This document shows positions 1 to 8,813 of a stretch of 64,000 nt of DNA, in pieces. Under the pieces are notes generated by a model. The model saw only the letters and a list, made by a program, of their open reading frames with translations. It did not search any database and was not told the DNA's origin. Every line of letters begins with the position of its first letter. Within the stretch, counting starts at the first letter, position 1. The position numbers were made by a program, and so were the translations under genes. Source of the stretch: Fundicoccus culcitae (GTDB taxonomy: Bacteria; Bacillota; Bacilli; Lactobacillales; Aerococcaceae); assembly GCF_024661895.1 (NCBI RefSeq), contig NZ_CP102453.1, forward strand, positions 2,046,001-2,110,000. Direction: 5' to 3'.

Positions 1-83
1 GCCAAATGGGTATATGGTTTGGCGACGTAAGTGGGCGCACCCGCTTAATGGAGGAAGATAAGTTCCACTAAGGAAAACTTTGA

Positions 84-165
84 TTGGTGGCGAGGAGATA
101 TGAAACCTTCGCCACCAAATTAAATTGATGGCGAGGGGGTTTATGAGCTTCGCCACCAAATAATA
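84..165. repeat. Two tandem inverted-repeat units, 41-bp period
   Basis: Unit 1 starts at 84 and unit 2 at 125. Each has arms TTGGTGGCG/CGCCACCAA (one mismatch in unit 2) around a 17-bp centre, with a 6-bp linker, giving a 41-bp period. The centre sequence differs between the units while arms and spacing are kept. This is the same geometry as at 834, 11772, 39719, 45132 and 55844. Confidence 0.75.
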
Positions 166-229
166 CTATTCCTGTCACGGAAGTGGATAACAGGTCATTT
201 GTGATAATTTTAGTCATATATTCTAATTT

Positions 230-790
230 GCCGGACGACAATTTACGCTGACGACCGGCAAGTTCGATTGGTGGCCTTCCCGCAAAAAAGAAAGCCGGCA
301 AATGCTCGAGATAGCTTAAATTGCACTGAGATTTCAAAAAAGGCGGACGACAATTTACGCTGACGACCGGCAAGTCTATTTGCCGGCCTTCCCGTGAAAA
401 AGAAAGCCGGCAAGTGCTCGAGATAGCTTAAATTGCACTGAGATTTCAAAAAAGGCGGACGACAATTTACGCTGACGACCGGCAAGTCTATTTGCCGGCC
501 TTCCCGTGAAAAAGAAAGCCGGCAAGTTCTCGAGATAGCTTAAATTGCACTGAGATTTCAAAAAAGGCGGACGACAATTTACGCTGACGACCGGCAAGTC
601 TATTTGCCGGCCTTCCCGCAAAAAAGAAAGCCGGCAAATGCTCGAGACAGCTTGATTTGCACTGAGATTTCAAAAAAGGCGGACTGCAATTTACACTGAC
701 GACCGGCAAATCCGTATGCCGGCCTTCCCTCACAAATGACGACCGGCAAATAGGCGAAACAGCTTGATTTGCACTGACATTTCAGAAAAG
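230..790. repeat. Tandem array of 112-bp repeats (array 1, five units)
   Basis: Unit starts at 230, 342, 454, 566 and 678, with the next partial unit at 790, are exactly 112 bp apart. Each unit contains CCGG-based inverted arms (TTGCCGG to CCGGCAA, about 20 bp between arms) and a second GCCGGCAA copy, followed by an A-rich tail. Units differ by a few substitutions but not in length. A related array with the same period lies at 11928-12376. Confidence 0.9.
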
Positions 791-827
791 CGGGACAACA
801 ATTTTAGATGAGTTCCGCTAAACGAAG

Positions 828-909
828 CGTTATTCGGTCACGAAATCAGGCGTTTGCTGACCGATTAGCGTTATTCGGTCACGAAATCAGGCGTTTGCTG
901 ACCGATTAG
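828..909. repeat. Perfect 41-bp tandem duplication carrying a palindrome
   Basis: Two identical 41-bp copies start at 828 and 869. Each holds arms TCGGTCA/TGACCGA around a 17-bp centre (834-864 and 875-905). A third copy begins and decays at 910. The same arms occur in the repeats at 39719, 45132 and 56009. Confidence 0.9.
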
Positions 910-974
910 TGTTATTCAAACTCACCTACACCCACCTAGCAACAACAACCTTTATCTACCCCGCCGCTCTCATA

Positions 975-1019
975 CAAAAAAAGCGTCAGCTCTACTCAAC
1001 TCACTAGTAGAACCAACGC
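975..1019 (-). terminator. Terminator of niaX
   Basis: Read on the minus strand, an imperfect stem (GCGT ... ACGC, with an inner TCTACT/AGTAGA pairing) is followed by a run of seven to eight T. It lies just downstream of the niaX stop. Confidence 0.6.
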
Positions 1020-1034
1020 GATCACCATCAAAAT

Positions 1035-1598
1035 TTAATTCAAATTTGGCAACTGAATTCGTGTCCGCCCTTGCAAGACGCGTGCAAAGTAATAGGCTAG
1101 CTCAAAATCAATCATGCCGTGAATCACCGTGCCAATGCCGACCAAAACAAATAAGGTATACCAGAAATTCGCATCCAGCCCCTGTGAACCCACAGCCGTG
1201 AAAACAAACACCACGACCACTTCGCCGATGCCGTGAATCAGATTCAACACAAAACTAAATAAATACCGCTTAGGGGCAGGTTGTAAATCCACATTGTCGC
1301 GATTCAAATAGTAGGCTCCAATACTGACGAAAACTAAGTGTGATAGAGCTCGCAACACAATAATAATCGGGAATCCCCCAATGAAAAAGCCTAAGGTTGT
1401 GCCTAAAGTTACTAAGATAGCCGTCGTCGGCGAAATGAACATGGCTAAAAATAAAGGAATGTGACTTCCCAAGGTATAAGAAGCCGGCCCAATGACCAAC
1501 CGAATCGGCATAACCATCGGAATTAAAATACCAATCGCGGTTAAAGCGGCGGTTATTGTTAATTGCTTGGTTCGAGAAGTTCTATTTGTTTGTCCCAT
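1035..1598 (-). CDS. niaX: Niacin ECF transporter substrate-binding (S) component, NiaX family
   Basis: A 187-residue, very hydrophobic protein with about five or six membrane segments and few charged residues, typical of energy-coupling-factor S components. The S component binds the vitamin in the membrane and docks on a shared EcfA/A'/T module that is not in this window. Assignment to niacin rests mainly on the adjoining niacin repressor gene niaR and on a NiaR-like site just upstream. The ATG follows AAAGGAAA at good spacing. It probably imports nicotinate or nicotinamide for NAD synthesis. Other vitamin specificities cannot be excluded from sequence alone. Confidence 0.75.
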   Translation of the reverse strand: MGQTNRTSRTKQLTITAALTAIGILIPMVMPIRLVIGPASYTLGSHIPLFLAMFISPTTAILVTLGTTLGFFIGGFPIIIVLRALSHLVFVSIGAYYLNRDNVDLQPAPKRYLFSFVLNLIHGIGEVVVVFVFTAVGSQGLDANFWYTLFVLVGIGTVIHGMIDFELAYYFARVLQGRTRIQLPNLN

Positions 1599-1655
1599 AA
1601 TAATTTCCTTTCATGAAAGCTTAATAATCTAAATCATTATAGAACGATATCTTTT

Positions 1656-1675
1656 AGCTGTCAAGACACATGTAA
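1656..1675. promoter_or_regulatory. Probable NiaR operator upstream of niaX
   Basis: The segment contains GTCAAGACA (TGTCTTGAC on the other strand), which resembles the TGTCTTGACA core I recall for NiaR boxes. It sits between niaR and niaX, about 60 bp upstream of the niaX start. Identification is by resemblance and context only. Confidence 0.5.
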
Positions 1676-1684
1676 TAAAACACA

Positions 1685-2212
1685 TCACTCCTCATCCAAC
1701 AACAAGCCCGCATCCCCCATCGCCCCAAGCAACTTTTCAAAGGTCTGCTTATCGACGCAGCTCACCGTATGAATATGAATGCCGTTGGTCAAACTACTCA
1801 AATAGGTTCCGCTATACAAGGCCATTTGTTCCATAAAATAATCCACATCTTGATGGCTGCGGATATTTAATGGGGCCGTAATCAAGCCGTAAAAAGGATG
1901 GTCGACCTGAATGTCTTCTACTTCACCGCCATGGTCCACAATTAAGCGCAATTCAGCCTCACTTGCTTCCGGCTCATGCTGAACGACCACCTTGGCCGTA
2001 TAGCGACTCGCGCGCGGTACTAATTGCGAAGTTAATAAATACCCCTGATTCGTGGCTAAAATGTCATGCTCATGTGCCCGCAACAAAGCAATGTCACCGA
2101 CAATAATTTGCCGACTCACCTTAAATTGCTTTGCCAACTGTGAGGCCGTCACTGGCTCAGTCTGTGTCTGTAAAAATTCCAAAATACGCTGCCTACGTTC
2201 CTTCGCTTGCAT
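1685..2212 (-). CDS. niaR: NiaR-family transcriptional repressor of NAD/niacin genes
   Basis: About 175 residues. An N-terminal HTH_11 helix-turn-helix (ASQLAKQFKVSRQ region) is followed by a 3H domain, with its His residues visible in VDHPFYG and IHIHT. NiaR (YrxA type) binds nicotinic acid through the 3H domain and represses niacin uptake and NAD synthesis genes. The upstream GTG directly abuts the GGAGG Shine-Dalgarno, so the ATG nine bases downstream at 2212 is the better start. It lies between corA and niaX on the same strand and probably controls niaX and itself. Confidence 0.85.
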   Translation of the reverse strand: MQAKERRQRILEFLQTQTEPVTASQLAKQFKVSRQIIVGDIALLRAHEHDILATNQGYLLTSQLVPRASRYTAKVVVQHEPEASEAELRLIVDHGGEVEDIQVDHPFYGLITAPLNIRSHQDVDYFMEQMALYSGTYLSSLTNGIHIHTVSCVDKQTFEKLLGAMGDAGLLLDEE

Positions 2213-2230
2213 AGCTATCACCCTCCACTA

Positions 2231-3160
2231 TCAAATCCATTTATTTTTCTTAAACAACCAATAAATCACGACCATCAAAATTAACGAACTAAAATTCAAC
2301 AACAAATGTGCAAAATTATTATCACTAAAGGGTAATGGCACATTCATCCCCCAAATCCCCGAAATAATCGTCGGAATGGTCAAAATAATTGACCATACGG
2401 TTAATACCCGCATAATATTATTCAAATTATTATTCACCACATTCGACAAAATATCGCTGATTTTATCACTGTACTGCTTCAAGCGATGAATCGTCGATTG
2501 GGCTTGTTTTTGTTCAATCGAGACATCATGAATTTTTCCATGCAAAACTTCTACAGGTTCATTAGAATAATCAATATAATTTAAGGATTGAATGACGGAC
2601 TGATTTTGGTCGATGGCCACTTGGAAATTAACTAAGCCGCGATTAATCCCCATCAATTGATAAAATATCTCATTTTCTGTGCGATCCACCACGGTCATCT
2701 CTAATTCCATAATCATTGATTCAAGTTCGGCAATAAAATGTAGAAAGGTACGCGCGATGAGCCATAACAACTCGAGGGTTATCATCGTCGGCGTTTCAAA
2801 TACTGTTTTATCAGACTCTGTTAGTAAACGTGAAAAGATATCTTGAAAGGAAGCACGGTGACTCGTAATCAGTAATTCATGGTTGAAAATGATGGAGATG
2901 GCTTGCGTTTGATAGCGCAAACGAATATCTTCGTTTTCTAAAACAAAAGGATAAATAATGACTAAAAGGGTATACTCCTCACCTTTACTGTTCGTGTGCT
3001 TTTCAATCCGTGCAACCTCATCCGAATCCAAACTGCTCGTTAGAAAATCACGCGGAAAATTATAATCCGCAACTAGACGATCAATTTCTTCAGAAGCAGC
3101 TTCAATCAATTGAATCCAGTGATATTTATTAGAGGTTGAGGGGTTAATGGTTTTTATCAC
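2231..3160 (-). CDS. corA: CorA-family magnesium/divalent cation transporter
   Basis: About 309 residues. A long soluble alpha/beta and coiled N-terminal part is followed by two C-terminal membrane helices. The family signature GMN ends the first helix (GIWGMNVPLP). CorA proteins form pentamers that conduct Mg2+ (some members Co2+ or Ni2+). The start is set at a GTG (3160) eight bases after AGGAG; an ATG ten codons upstream has no ribosome site. The N-terminal stretch NPSTSNKYHW is encoded by a one-mismatch copy of the dispersed 15-mer (3116-3130). niaR starts 18 bp after the stop, so the two may be co-transcribed. Confidence 0.9.
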   Translation of the reverse strand: MIKTINPSTSNKYHWIQLIEAASEEIDRLVADYNFPRDFLTSSLDSDEVARIEKHTNSKGEEYTLLVIIYPFVLENEDIRLRYQTQAISIIFNHELLITSHRASFQDIFSRLLTESDKTVFETPTMITLELLWLIARTFLHFIAELESMIMELEMTVVDRTENEIFYQLMGINRGLVNFQVAIDQNQSVIQSLNYIDYSNEPVEVLHGKIHDVSIEQKQAQSTIHRLKQYSDKISDILSNVVNNNLNNIMRVLTVWSIILTIPTIISGIWGMNVPLPFSDNNFAHLLLNFSSLILMVVIYWLFKKNKWI

Positions 3161-3551
3161 GTTCTTCACTCCTTTGTGTAAGCTAATCATAGCATGTTTT
3201 GAGCTAGAATCGAAAAATTTTATAGCTTTGTAAGCGATTTATTGATACAATGTAAGCGGTATTCAGTTAAATGCAATTTGAAAGCTACAAATATATTGAA
3301 AGGAGATATTTGCGCTAAAGCAGACGAATGCCAACACGGTCATATCACTGCATTCACCCACGTTTACCTTCAAAAAAGGAACTAGATCAATGCATCTAGT
3401 CTCCCACTCCAGTCATTCTACAAACATTCCTGACATAAGCGATTAGGAATTTTTCTACCCTTTACCATTAAACAAACATTCCTAATTTTTTATGGGTTCT
3501 ATGAGACAATTTTAGCATAAGCAAAGAAAACAACCTAGAAAGGAAGCATAT
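3161..3551. other. Intergenic region with palindromes, no gene
   Basis: Between divergent corA and the orphan gene. It holds a hairpin ACTAGAT/ATCTAGT near 3380 and an imperfect ATTCCT/AGGAAT stem with a T run near 3425-3460, possibly a terminator. I see no reading frame with a ribosome site and recognise no RNA family. Confidence 0.5.
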
Positions 3552-4079
3552 ATGGGATTAGATATGTATTTAACCAAAAAAGCATCGGTTGATTTGGCAA
3601 AAGATGCTGATTGCAATGAAGTCATTGTATTTTCAAACGGAGAGATTGAAAAACATGTGCCAGAAGATGAGGATAAGACGCATAATGTCGAATTATATGG
3701 GGCTTATTGGCGCCAAGCGAATTGGGTGCATCATTGGTTTGTTGAAAATGTACAAGGCGGAAACGACAACTGTCAACCCTATGAAGTAGAAGAAAAACAA
3801 GTGGTTGAATTGTTGGAAATTGTCAACAAGTTACTCGATACCTATTATTTTGACGAAAAAAAGGCTGAGCGACTCGCAAAGAGACTATTGCCGCCGGTTG
3901 CCTGTGGCGCTATCTTCAATCACATGCAAATGGATGGCATCTATTGGAGTATTTTATTTGAGACACAACGCGAACTTAATCGAATTCTAGAAGATAAAGC
4001 CGCTGCCATCGAAATTATTGATGGAAAAAGCCATGAGATTCCACTGAACTATACCTACACCTATTTTGCTTGGTGGTAA
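3552..4079 (+). CDS. Conserved protein of unknown function (GLDMYL type)
   Basis: 175 residues, soluble, acidic, no signal peptide or membrane helix. It opens with MGLDMYL and has a Trp/His cluster (YWRQANWVHHWF, about residues 56-67). I recall similar proteins with this N-terminus in phages and Firmicutes, without a known function. The ATG follows AGAAAGGAAG. It is a single-gene unit facing away from corA. The Trp/His pattern could suggest ligand or metal binding, but this is speculation. Confidence 0.55.
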   Translation: MGLDMYLTKKASVDLAKDADCNEVIVFSNGEIEKHVPEDEDKTHNVELYGAYWRQANWVHHWFVENVQGGNDNCQPYEVEEKQVVELLEIVNKLLDTYYFDEKKAERLAKRLLPPVACGAIFNHMQMDGIYWSILFETQRELNRILEDKAAAIEIIDGKSHEIPLNYTYTYFAWW

Positions 4080-4228
4080 AACCAACAACTACTTAAAACC
4101 CCCTATTTAATAAATATCTCCTTAATACAAACTTCACGTTTACACTCACAACCATTAAATTCGGTAAAAACAATCATTCTCAATAATTGAAAAACAAATG
4201 TTAAGGGGATGTCAATTTAGACAAAACT

Positions 4229-4264
4229 ATCCGAACCTTCATCATGAAAGTTCGGATATTTTTA
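4229..4264. terminator. Terminator between convergent genes
   Basis: Perfect 8-bp stem ATCCGAAC/GTTCGGAT, loop of about 13 bases, then ATTTTT on the plus strand. It lies between the orphan gene and the convergent deacetylase gene and could serve both. Confidence 0.7.
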
Positions 4265-4268
4265 TGGC

Positions 4269-5606
4269 TTAATACCGATAATCATACTCTAATTCCGTGG
4301 GAGCTACGAAGCGGTAATGGTGTTGATTCAAATACTCTATTAAAGGTTCTAAAGCATCGACGGAAGCTTGGTTGGTATCATGTAACAAAATCAACATGTC
4401 ATCACTTAATTGTCGAATAATGTTTTGATAGATTTTCTCTGAATCTCTCACTTCCCAGTCTTCGGTGTCCGTATTCCAGGTAATAGATGTTAATTCCGGT
4501 ATTAAACGGTAAACACGTTCACCACCTGCACCATAGGGCATGCGATACAAACTTGGTCGAACACCGGTGGTGGTATAAATGATATCTTGAGTGACGTTGA
4601 TTTGATTGCGAACGTCATGGTCGCTAATTTCTGTAAAGTTGGGGTGATCATAGCTATGGTTAGCAATAATATGGCCTTCATCCACAATTTGCTTAGCCGT
4701 TTCAGGGTAGGTCTCAACATTTCGACCAACAACAAAGAATGTGCCTTGAATGTGATATTTATTTAAAATATCTAGAACTTGAGGGGTGTATTGGTCGTTA
4801 GGACCGTCGTCAAAAGTGAGAGCAATCTTGGGGCGCACATCTAATGTTGTTCCTTCAAGCATTGTTGTCATATAATCAGATTCGAATAAGGGCATTAACG
4901 TTTCATTGCTATAAGGTTGGCGTTGGTGTGACGCAGTGAGTTCCTCAATAAATAAATCCAGAAAGCGTTGATAGTCGGCTAAGTTATCTTGAATATGCGG
5001 TTGTTCTTGAACAAAATCGAGTTGGCTGTTAATGTCTTGGATTTTTTGGATGATTGTGGGTATTTGTTGGCGGGTCATGTGGGTATGGTTTTTAATGGTT
5101 GCCATATCTTGATTGACATTCGCAATAACTTGCCACTGATTTTGGGCTTGCAGGGTTAATTTATCAAATTCCTGGGTGGCGACATCTTCCATGGACCATT
5201 CAATCGGTTGAGTGAAGGCTTCTATCATATCTGAATCGACATCCGGGTAAAAAACCGTGTCGGATTGGTACAGTAGATCCAGCCGTTCTTGCGCCAATAA
5301 TTTTTGTGAAACTAACTCAACTTTAGGCATTAAATCGGTGCGGTGTTGACCTTTAAGGTGGCTCGCTTGACGGTTTAGATGGTCTATTTCTGAAGGCTCT
5401 ACAGCGTGTCGCAAATGACTTTGTGTCTCATCCTGATAGAGTGATTGCAGAGAGTTTTCAACGGCTTGAATTTGGTAAGGGGCATTAAAGGGCAACACAA
5501 TCACTAATAGGATATATAAGCCCAGTATCAGACAGGCGACAAGGAGGAGACTTTTTGGACCAAAGCGTTGTTGACAGTGCCGGTATAGTTTTTTAACAAG
5601 ATTCAT
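4269..5606 (-). CDS. Membrane-anchored polysaccharide deacetylase (NodB domain, PgdA-like)
   Basis: About 445 residues. One N-terminal membrane anchor (LLLVACLILGLYILLVIVL) is followed by a helical linker of about 200 residues and a C-terminal NodB domain. The NodB motifs are present in order: TFDDGP (catalytic Asp and metal Asp), HSYDH (metal His pair), YRMPYG, a Trp-Asp motif (TEDWE) and LLHDT. Such enzymes remove N-acetyl groups from peptidoglycan or other extracellular glycans, and PgdA gives lysozyme resistance. The ATG at 5606 follows GAGAGG; the upstream ATG lacks a site. It stands alone. The substrate is inferred. Confidence 0.85.
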   Translation of the reverse strand: MNLVKKLYRHCQQRFGPKSLLLVACLILGLYILLVIVLPFNAPYQIQAVENSLQSLYQDETQSHLRHAVEPSEIDHLNRQASHLKGQHRTDLMPKVELVSQKLLAQERLDLLYQSDTVFYPDVDSDMIEAFTQPIEWSMEDVATQEFDKLTLQAQNQWQVIANVNQDMATIKNHTHMTRQQIPTIIQKIQDINSQLDFVQEQPHIQDNLADYQRFLDLFIEELTASHQRQPYSNETLMPLFESDYMTTMLEGTTLDVRPKIALTFDDGPNDQYTPQVLDILNKYHIQGTFFVVGRNVETYPETAKQIVDEGHIIANHSYDHPNFTEISDHDVRNQINVTQDIIYTTTGVRPSLYRMPYGAGGERVYRLIPELTSITWNTDTEDWEVRDSEKIYQNIIRQLSDDMLILLHDTNQASVDALEPLIEYLNQHHYRFVAPTELEYDYRY

Positions 5607-5874
5607 GGAAACCTCTCTTTCTACGAAATGTGACAAATAGGCAATTTAAATTACATTTATATTATATAAATATTACCAAAAGATTACAACGAAATCGTTA
5701 ATCTTCATAAATCTTTCTTAATATATTCAAACTTAAGGCGAAAAAACATAAAAGCCATTCACTATCTTCACAGATAAATAATAAGTAACGCTTACAATGT
5801 AAAAGAGATATTGTTTCTCTGCCATGAATAATCATGGTATATTGTAATTAATCAAAGCGAAGGAGTTTGATAGA

Positions 5875-7305
5875 ATGAAGAAGTTATTGCTATTAGTAGG
5901 AACTGTTTTATTGATGTGGATTCCTGGGTTTGAGATGGTTGCCCAAGAGGAAGTGAGCCGTGAAGCGGCTATTGAAATGATTCAAACACCACTTGAGGGT
6001 GAAGCGTTATCGAATGAAGCAGCGGATGCTTTATTGGCTGAATGGGAAGCAAAGGTTTTGGAAGTTGGCTCCATTGCAAGTGACGATCGTTGGATTTTGC
6101 CAGAGTATTTACCTGAAGGATTAAATTTAGATCATAGCACACATATGGCGCTTATTACGTATTTAGAGAGTTATTTATTAGAACAGACCGTTGAAGAGGA
6201 AAGTGTTGTGGAAGAGGAAGCAGCATCGGAGGAATCTGTAGAGTCAATTGAAGAAGCAGCTGAGTATATTGATCCCTTAGAAGATTACTATGAGTATCGT
6301 ACCGTCATCAACAATTACTATACTGCGATTGAATATTATCAGGCTGGTGGCATTCCAGAGGGAGTTAACGTCACTGCCGTTGAACAAGCTCGTAATATAG
6401 AGATTGATCGCATGCTTCAATTTGCCTTAGTCGATTTGGATGGCAATGGTGTTGAAGAGTTATTGCTGATGAGTGGCGACCAAATTTTTGAAGTATACAC
6501 GACGGATATCAATGCCCAAGAACGCGTTGCGATTCCACTGTTTAAAGATGATCATCTCGTTGAACGCTCCTATTTAACCTTATATGAGGGCGGTTCGATG
6601 ATGGTCCTTGCATCCGGTGGTGCTGAATATGGTTTATATACCTTGTACCAAATGACAGCCGATGGTTTGGCAATTGAAGAAGTGGATGCCATGATGTATG
6701 ACTCGGTGGGGATGTCAGCCGAAGAGCCCTATTACCGTGAAGAAGATGAGACGACAACCTATACACAAGCAGAGTTTGATACAATTTTCGAAATGGATCA
6801 ACGTGTCACCTTAGATGTGGAAGCTCTTGATTGGTATCCAGTGATGGACACTGAAACCTTACAAGCCATTTTAGACCGTGAAGCCCAAGAGCTTGACTTA
6901 ACTACATATCCTTATGCCGTGGATTTTACTTCATTAGGTGACACCATGACTTTTACGATGGATGCGGTTAATGCACCGACACAAATTGAACTCGATTTAG
7001 TGAACCATCAATTGACGACGAGTTCCAATGGTAACAATGTTAATGTTTATCAAGTTAGTTTCGCTTATGTTGACGAAACGGTCATTCGCGTCTTTTCACA
7101 AAATAATCCGAGTGAAATCCGGACGGTTTCAGCCAATACGGCGATTACACTTAACGATATTGTAGAAGGATCCCAAGCTGAAGTCATCGGACAAACTTTT
7201 TACCTATTTTATAATGCCAATGGAGGAATATCGTTAGCTACAGCCAATTTTGCGGGGAATGTCGAGCCTGATCAAGTAGATGTTATGTTGGAGTATGTCT
7301 ATTGA
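5875..7305 (+). CDS. Secreted acidic protein of unknown function
   Basis: 476 residues. A signal peptide (MKKLLLLVGTVLLMW, cleavage probably near VAQ-EE) leads into an acidic protein with a Glu/Ser-rich low-complexity stretch near residues 104-128, then a segment LVDLDGNGVEELLLM that looks like a Ca2+-binding DxDGNG loop as in FG-GAP or dockerin-like repeats. No catalytic motif is evident. The ATG follows GAAGGAG. A perfect CCATGA/TCATGG palindrome at 5822-5837 sits in the promoter region and may be an operator. It precedes two further secreted proteins. Function unknown. Confidence 0.7.
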   Translation: MKKLLLLVGTVLLMWIPGFEMVAQEEVSREAAIEMIQTPLEGEALSNEAADALLAEWEAKVLEVGSIASDDRWILPEYLPEGLNLDHSTHMALITYLESYLLEQTVEEESVVEEEAASEESVESIEEAAEYIDPLEDYYEYRTVINNYYTAIEYYQAGGIPEGVNVTAVEQARNIEIDRMLQFALVDLDGNGVEELLLMSGDQIFEVYTTDINAQERVAIPLFKDDHLVERSYLTLYEGGSMMVLASGGAEYGLYTLYQMTADGLAIEEVDAMMYDSVGMSAEEPYYREEDETTTYTQAEFDTIFEMDQRVTLDVEALDWYPVMDTETLQAILDREAQELDLTTYPYAVDFTSLGDTMTFTMDAVNAPTQIELDLVNHQLTTSSNGNNVNVYQVSFAYVDETVIRVFSQNNPSEIRTVSANTAITLNDIVEGSQAEVIGQTFYLFYNANGGISLATANFAGNVEPDQVDVMLEYVY

Positions 7306-7359
7306 TTGTATGAGGGGTATTACTTATAAGTGTTATAGTGATTAGAAAGAAGGGATGAA

Positions 7360-8739
7360 ATGAAAACAAGGATACTGTTTGGAGTAGCTGTATTGTTGAG
7401 TGGCTTTTATCAAATGCCTACCCTAATGGTTGAGGCACAAGCTGAGACAGCCAACTACGATCATATGTTAGAGAAAATAAGTCCGTTAATGAATTCAATG
7501 ATAACAACAGACGCGGCTGTCGAAGAAGCTTGGTTAGACTATCAATCCATGCTGTCAAATGTAGAATTTTGGGATGCTTTAGACTGGAAAACGGAGAAAC
7601 AGGGAGCAAGCTGGGATGATATGATTAATCTGTTTACGCCAGATGCCACTTTGACTGAAGATTATCCTGAACTTAGTTACCGTTATGAAACAGAATCCTT
7701 GCAAACCCTTGAAATTAATTTGTTGTTTAATGAAAATACGTTGTATTATTCCGAGATAGTCGCTATACCGACGGAATTTACGGACGAGATGCTAGTCTCC
7801 ATAGATGATTTAGGTACTTTTGTGAAACTTGGTTTTCCAACGATGGATCCGCTCCTAGAGGTAGAACCGCATGTATTTGGCGTTGCTAATATGGTAAAAG
7901 ATGGTCTGTTAGGCACAACCGTTAGTTTTGCTTCAGGTTCTTCAATGGAAGAAGACGGGAACTTAGAGTTTTTAATGTTTTTAGATGAAAAAGTAGTTGA
8001 ATCGATTTACTATACAACCCCTTATTTTACTGAGTTTCGTGAAAATGACATGGGAGATTTTAAACAAGATTTGTTTTACTATGCCTATAATAATTATCAC
8101 GTTTCACCGGTTTTAAGTGAATTAGTTAATATGAATTCTTCTTCGAATGATATCTTTATTTATGATTCACAGCAATTAGCGGAATGGGTAGATTACGATT
8201 TTGATATGCTTAAAATGGACACAGGGACACAAGGGGAAGCCATAGATACCGTTGTTGAAATGATTGACACGCAGATTGAAGGCGTAAGGGAAAGTATGGA
8301 TGAAAAGACTGAACGTATCACCTACACCTTTACTGATGAAAATGATCCTGAAACAGAAGCCATCCTTAGTTTAATCTTTGTTGATGGGGAGCTAGCATCC
8401 ATTATTAACCGTGATAATAATGGTGATTTAGTTGATGGCAATTGGATGGATTATATGGCTCAGCCGTTATTGGCAAGCGATATTCCAGTCGGAGAAACAA
8501 TCACACCTCTCGTTACGACATCCTTTGATGTGTATGCTGTTGCAACGGTAGCTTTAGAAAATGGTTACCATCAAGCTTTTCTATCACCGGTAGAAACCGA
8601 GAGTGGCGATATCGTATTAGCAGTCATTGATGTGCAGGATTATTACGTTGAAAGCATTAATTATTTAGAAAGTATTACGGATTATAGTGAGGTTGATTAT
8701 TTGTTGTATGATTATTTAGCCTCACAATATAATCAATAG
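7360..8739 (+). CDS. Secreted protein of unknown function (paralogue A)
   Basis: 459 residues. An N-terminal signal peptide ends near VEAQA-ET. The mature part shares many segments with the next gene: AAVEEAWLDYQSML, a GVANMVKDG block, a late SFDVYAVATV block, and a Tyr-rich C-terminus ending SQYNQ (SQYTQ in the neighbour). So the two are tandem duplicates. No lipobox, LPxTG sorting signal or known domain is visible. The ATG follows AGAAGGG. A 20-bp-stem hairpin lies after the stop. Function unknown; an extracellular or wall-associated role is inferred from the signal peptide only. Confidence 0.7.
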   Translation: MKTRILFGVAVLLSGFYQMPTLMVEAQAETANYDHMLEKISPLMNSMITTDAAVEEAWLDYQSMLSNVEFWDALDWKTEKQGASWDDMINLFTPDATLTEDYPELSYRYETESLQTLEINLLFNENTLYYSEIVAIPTEFTDEMLVSIDDLGTFVKLGFPTMDPLLEVEPHVFGVANMVKDGLLGTTVSFASGSSMEEDGNLEFLMFLDEKVVESIYYTTPYFTEFRENDMGDFKQDLFYYAYNNYHVSPVLSELVNMNSSSNDIFIYDSQQLAEWVDYDFDMLKMDTGTQGEAIDTVVEMIDTQIEGVRESMDEKTERITYTFTDENDPETEAILSLIFVDGELASIINRDNNGDLVDGNWMDYMAQPLLASDIPVGETITPLVTTSFDVYAVATVALENGYHQAFLSPVETESGDIVLAVIDVQDYYVESINYLESITDYSEVDYLLYDYLASQYNQ

Positions 8740-8740
8740 T

Positions 8741-8788
8741 GTTAACAAAATAAACCATACTGTCTTTAGTATGGTTTATTTTGTTAAT
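8741..8788 (+). terminator. Long perfect hairpin after paralogue A
   Basis: Arms of about 20 bp (TTAACAAAATAAACCATACT and its exact complement) enclose a 6-base loop. It lies between the stop of paralogue A and the start of paralogue B. The 3' arm is T-rich but lacks a clean T run, so it could be a terminator or an RNA-stabilising stem. Confidence 0.65.
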
Positions 8789-8813
8789 GAATTAATGAAA
8801 GGCAGTGACGTTA

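Larger units (their letters stand above)
1..1034. other. Repeat-rich intergenic region, no gene
   Basis: No credible coding sequence lies here. It holds a hairpin at the very start (GCCAAA at 1-6, TTTGGC at 18-23), a pair of 41-bp-spaced palindromes (84-159), a five-unit 112-bp tandem array (230-790), a second 41-bp tandem pair (828-909) and the niaX terminator. The apparent reading frames in the array are by-products of the repeat: the 112-bp period is not a multiple of three, so the frame changes from unit to unit. Confidence 0.85.

Noticed and set aside
68-733. Four overlapping minus-strand frames with similar proteins in array 1
   Set aside because: They arise from the 112-bp repeat, shift frame between units, lack ribosome sites and show no domain.
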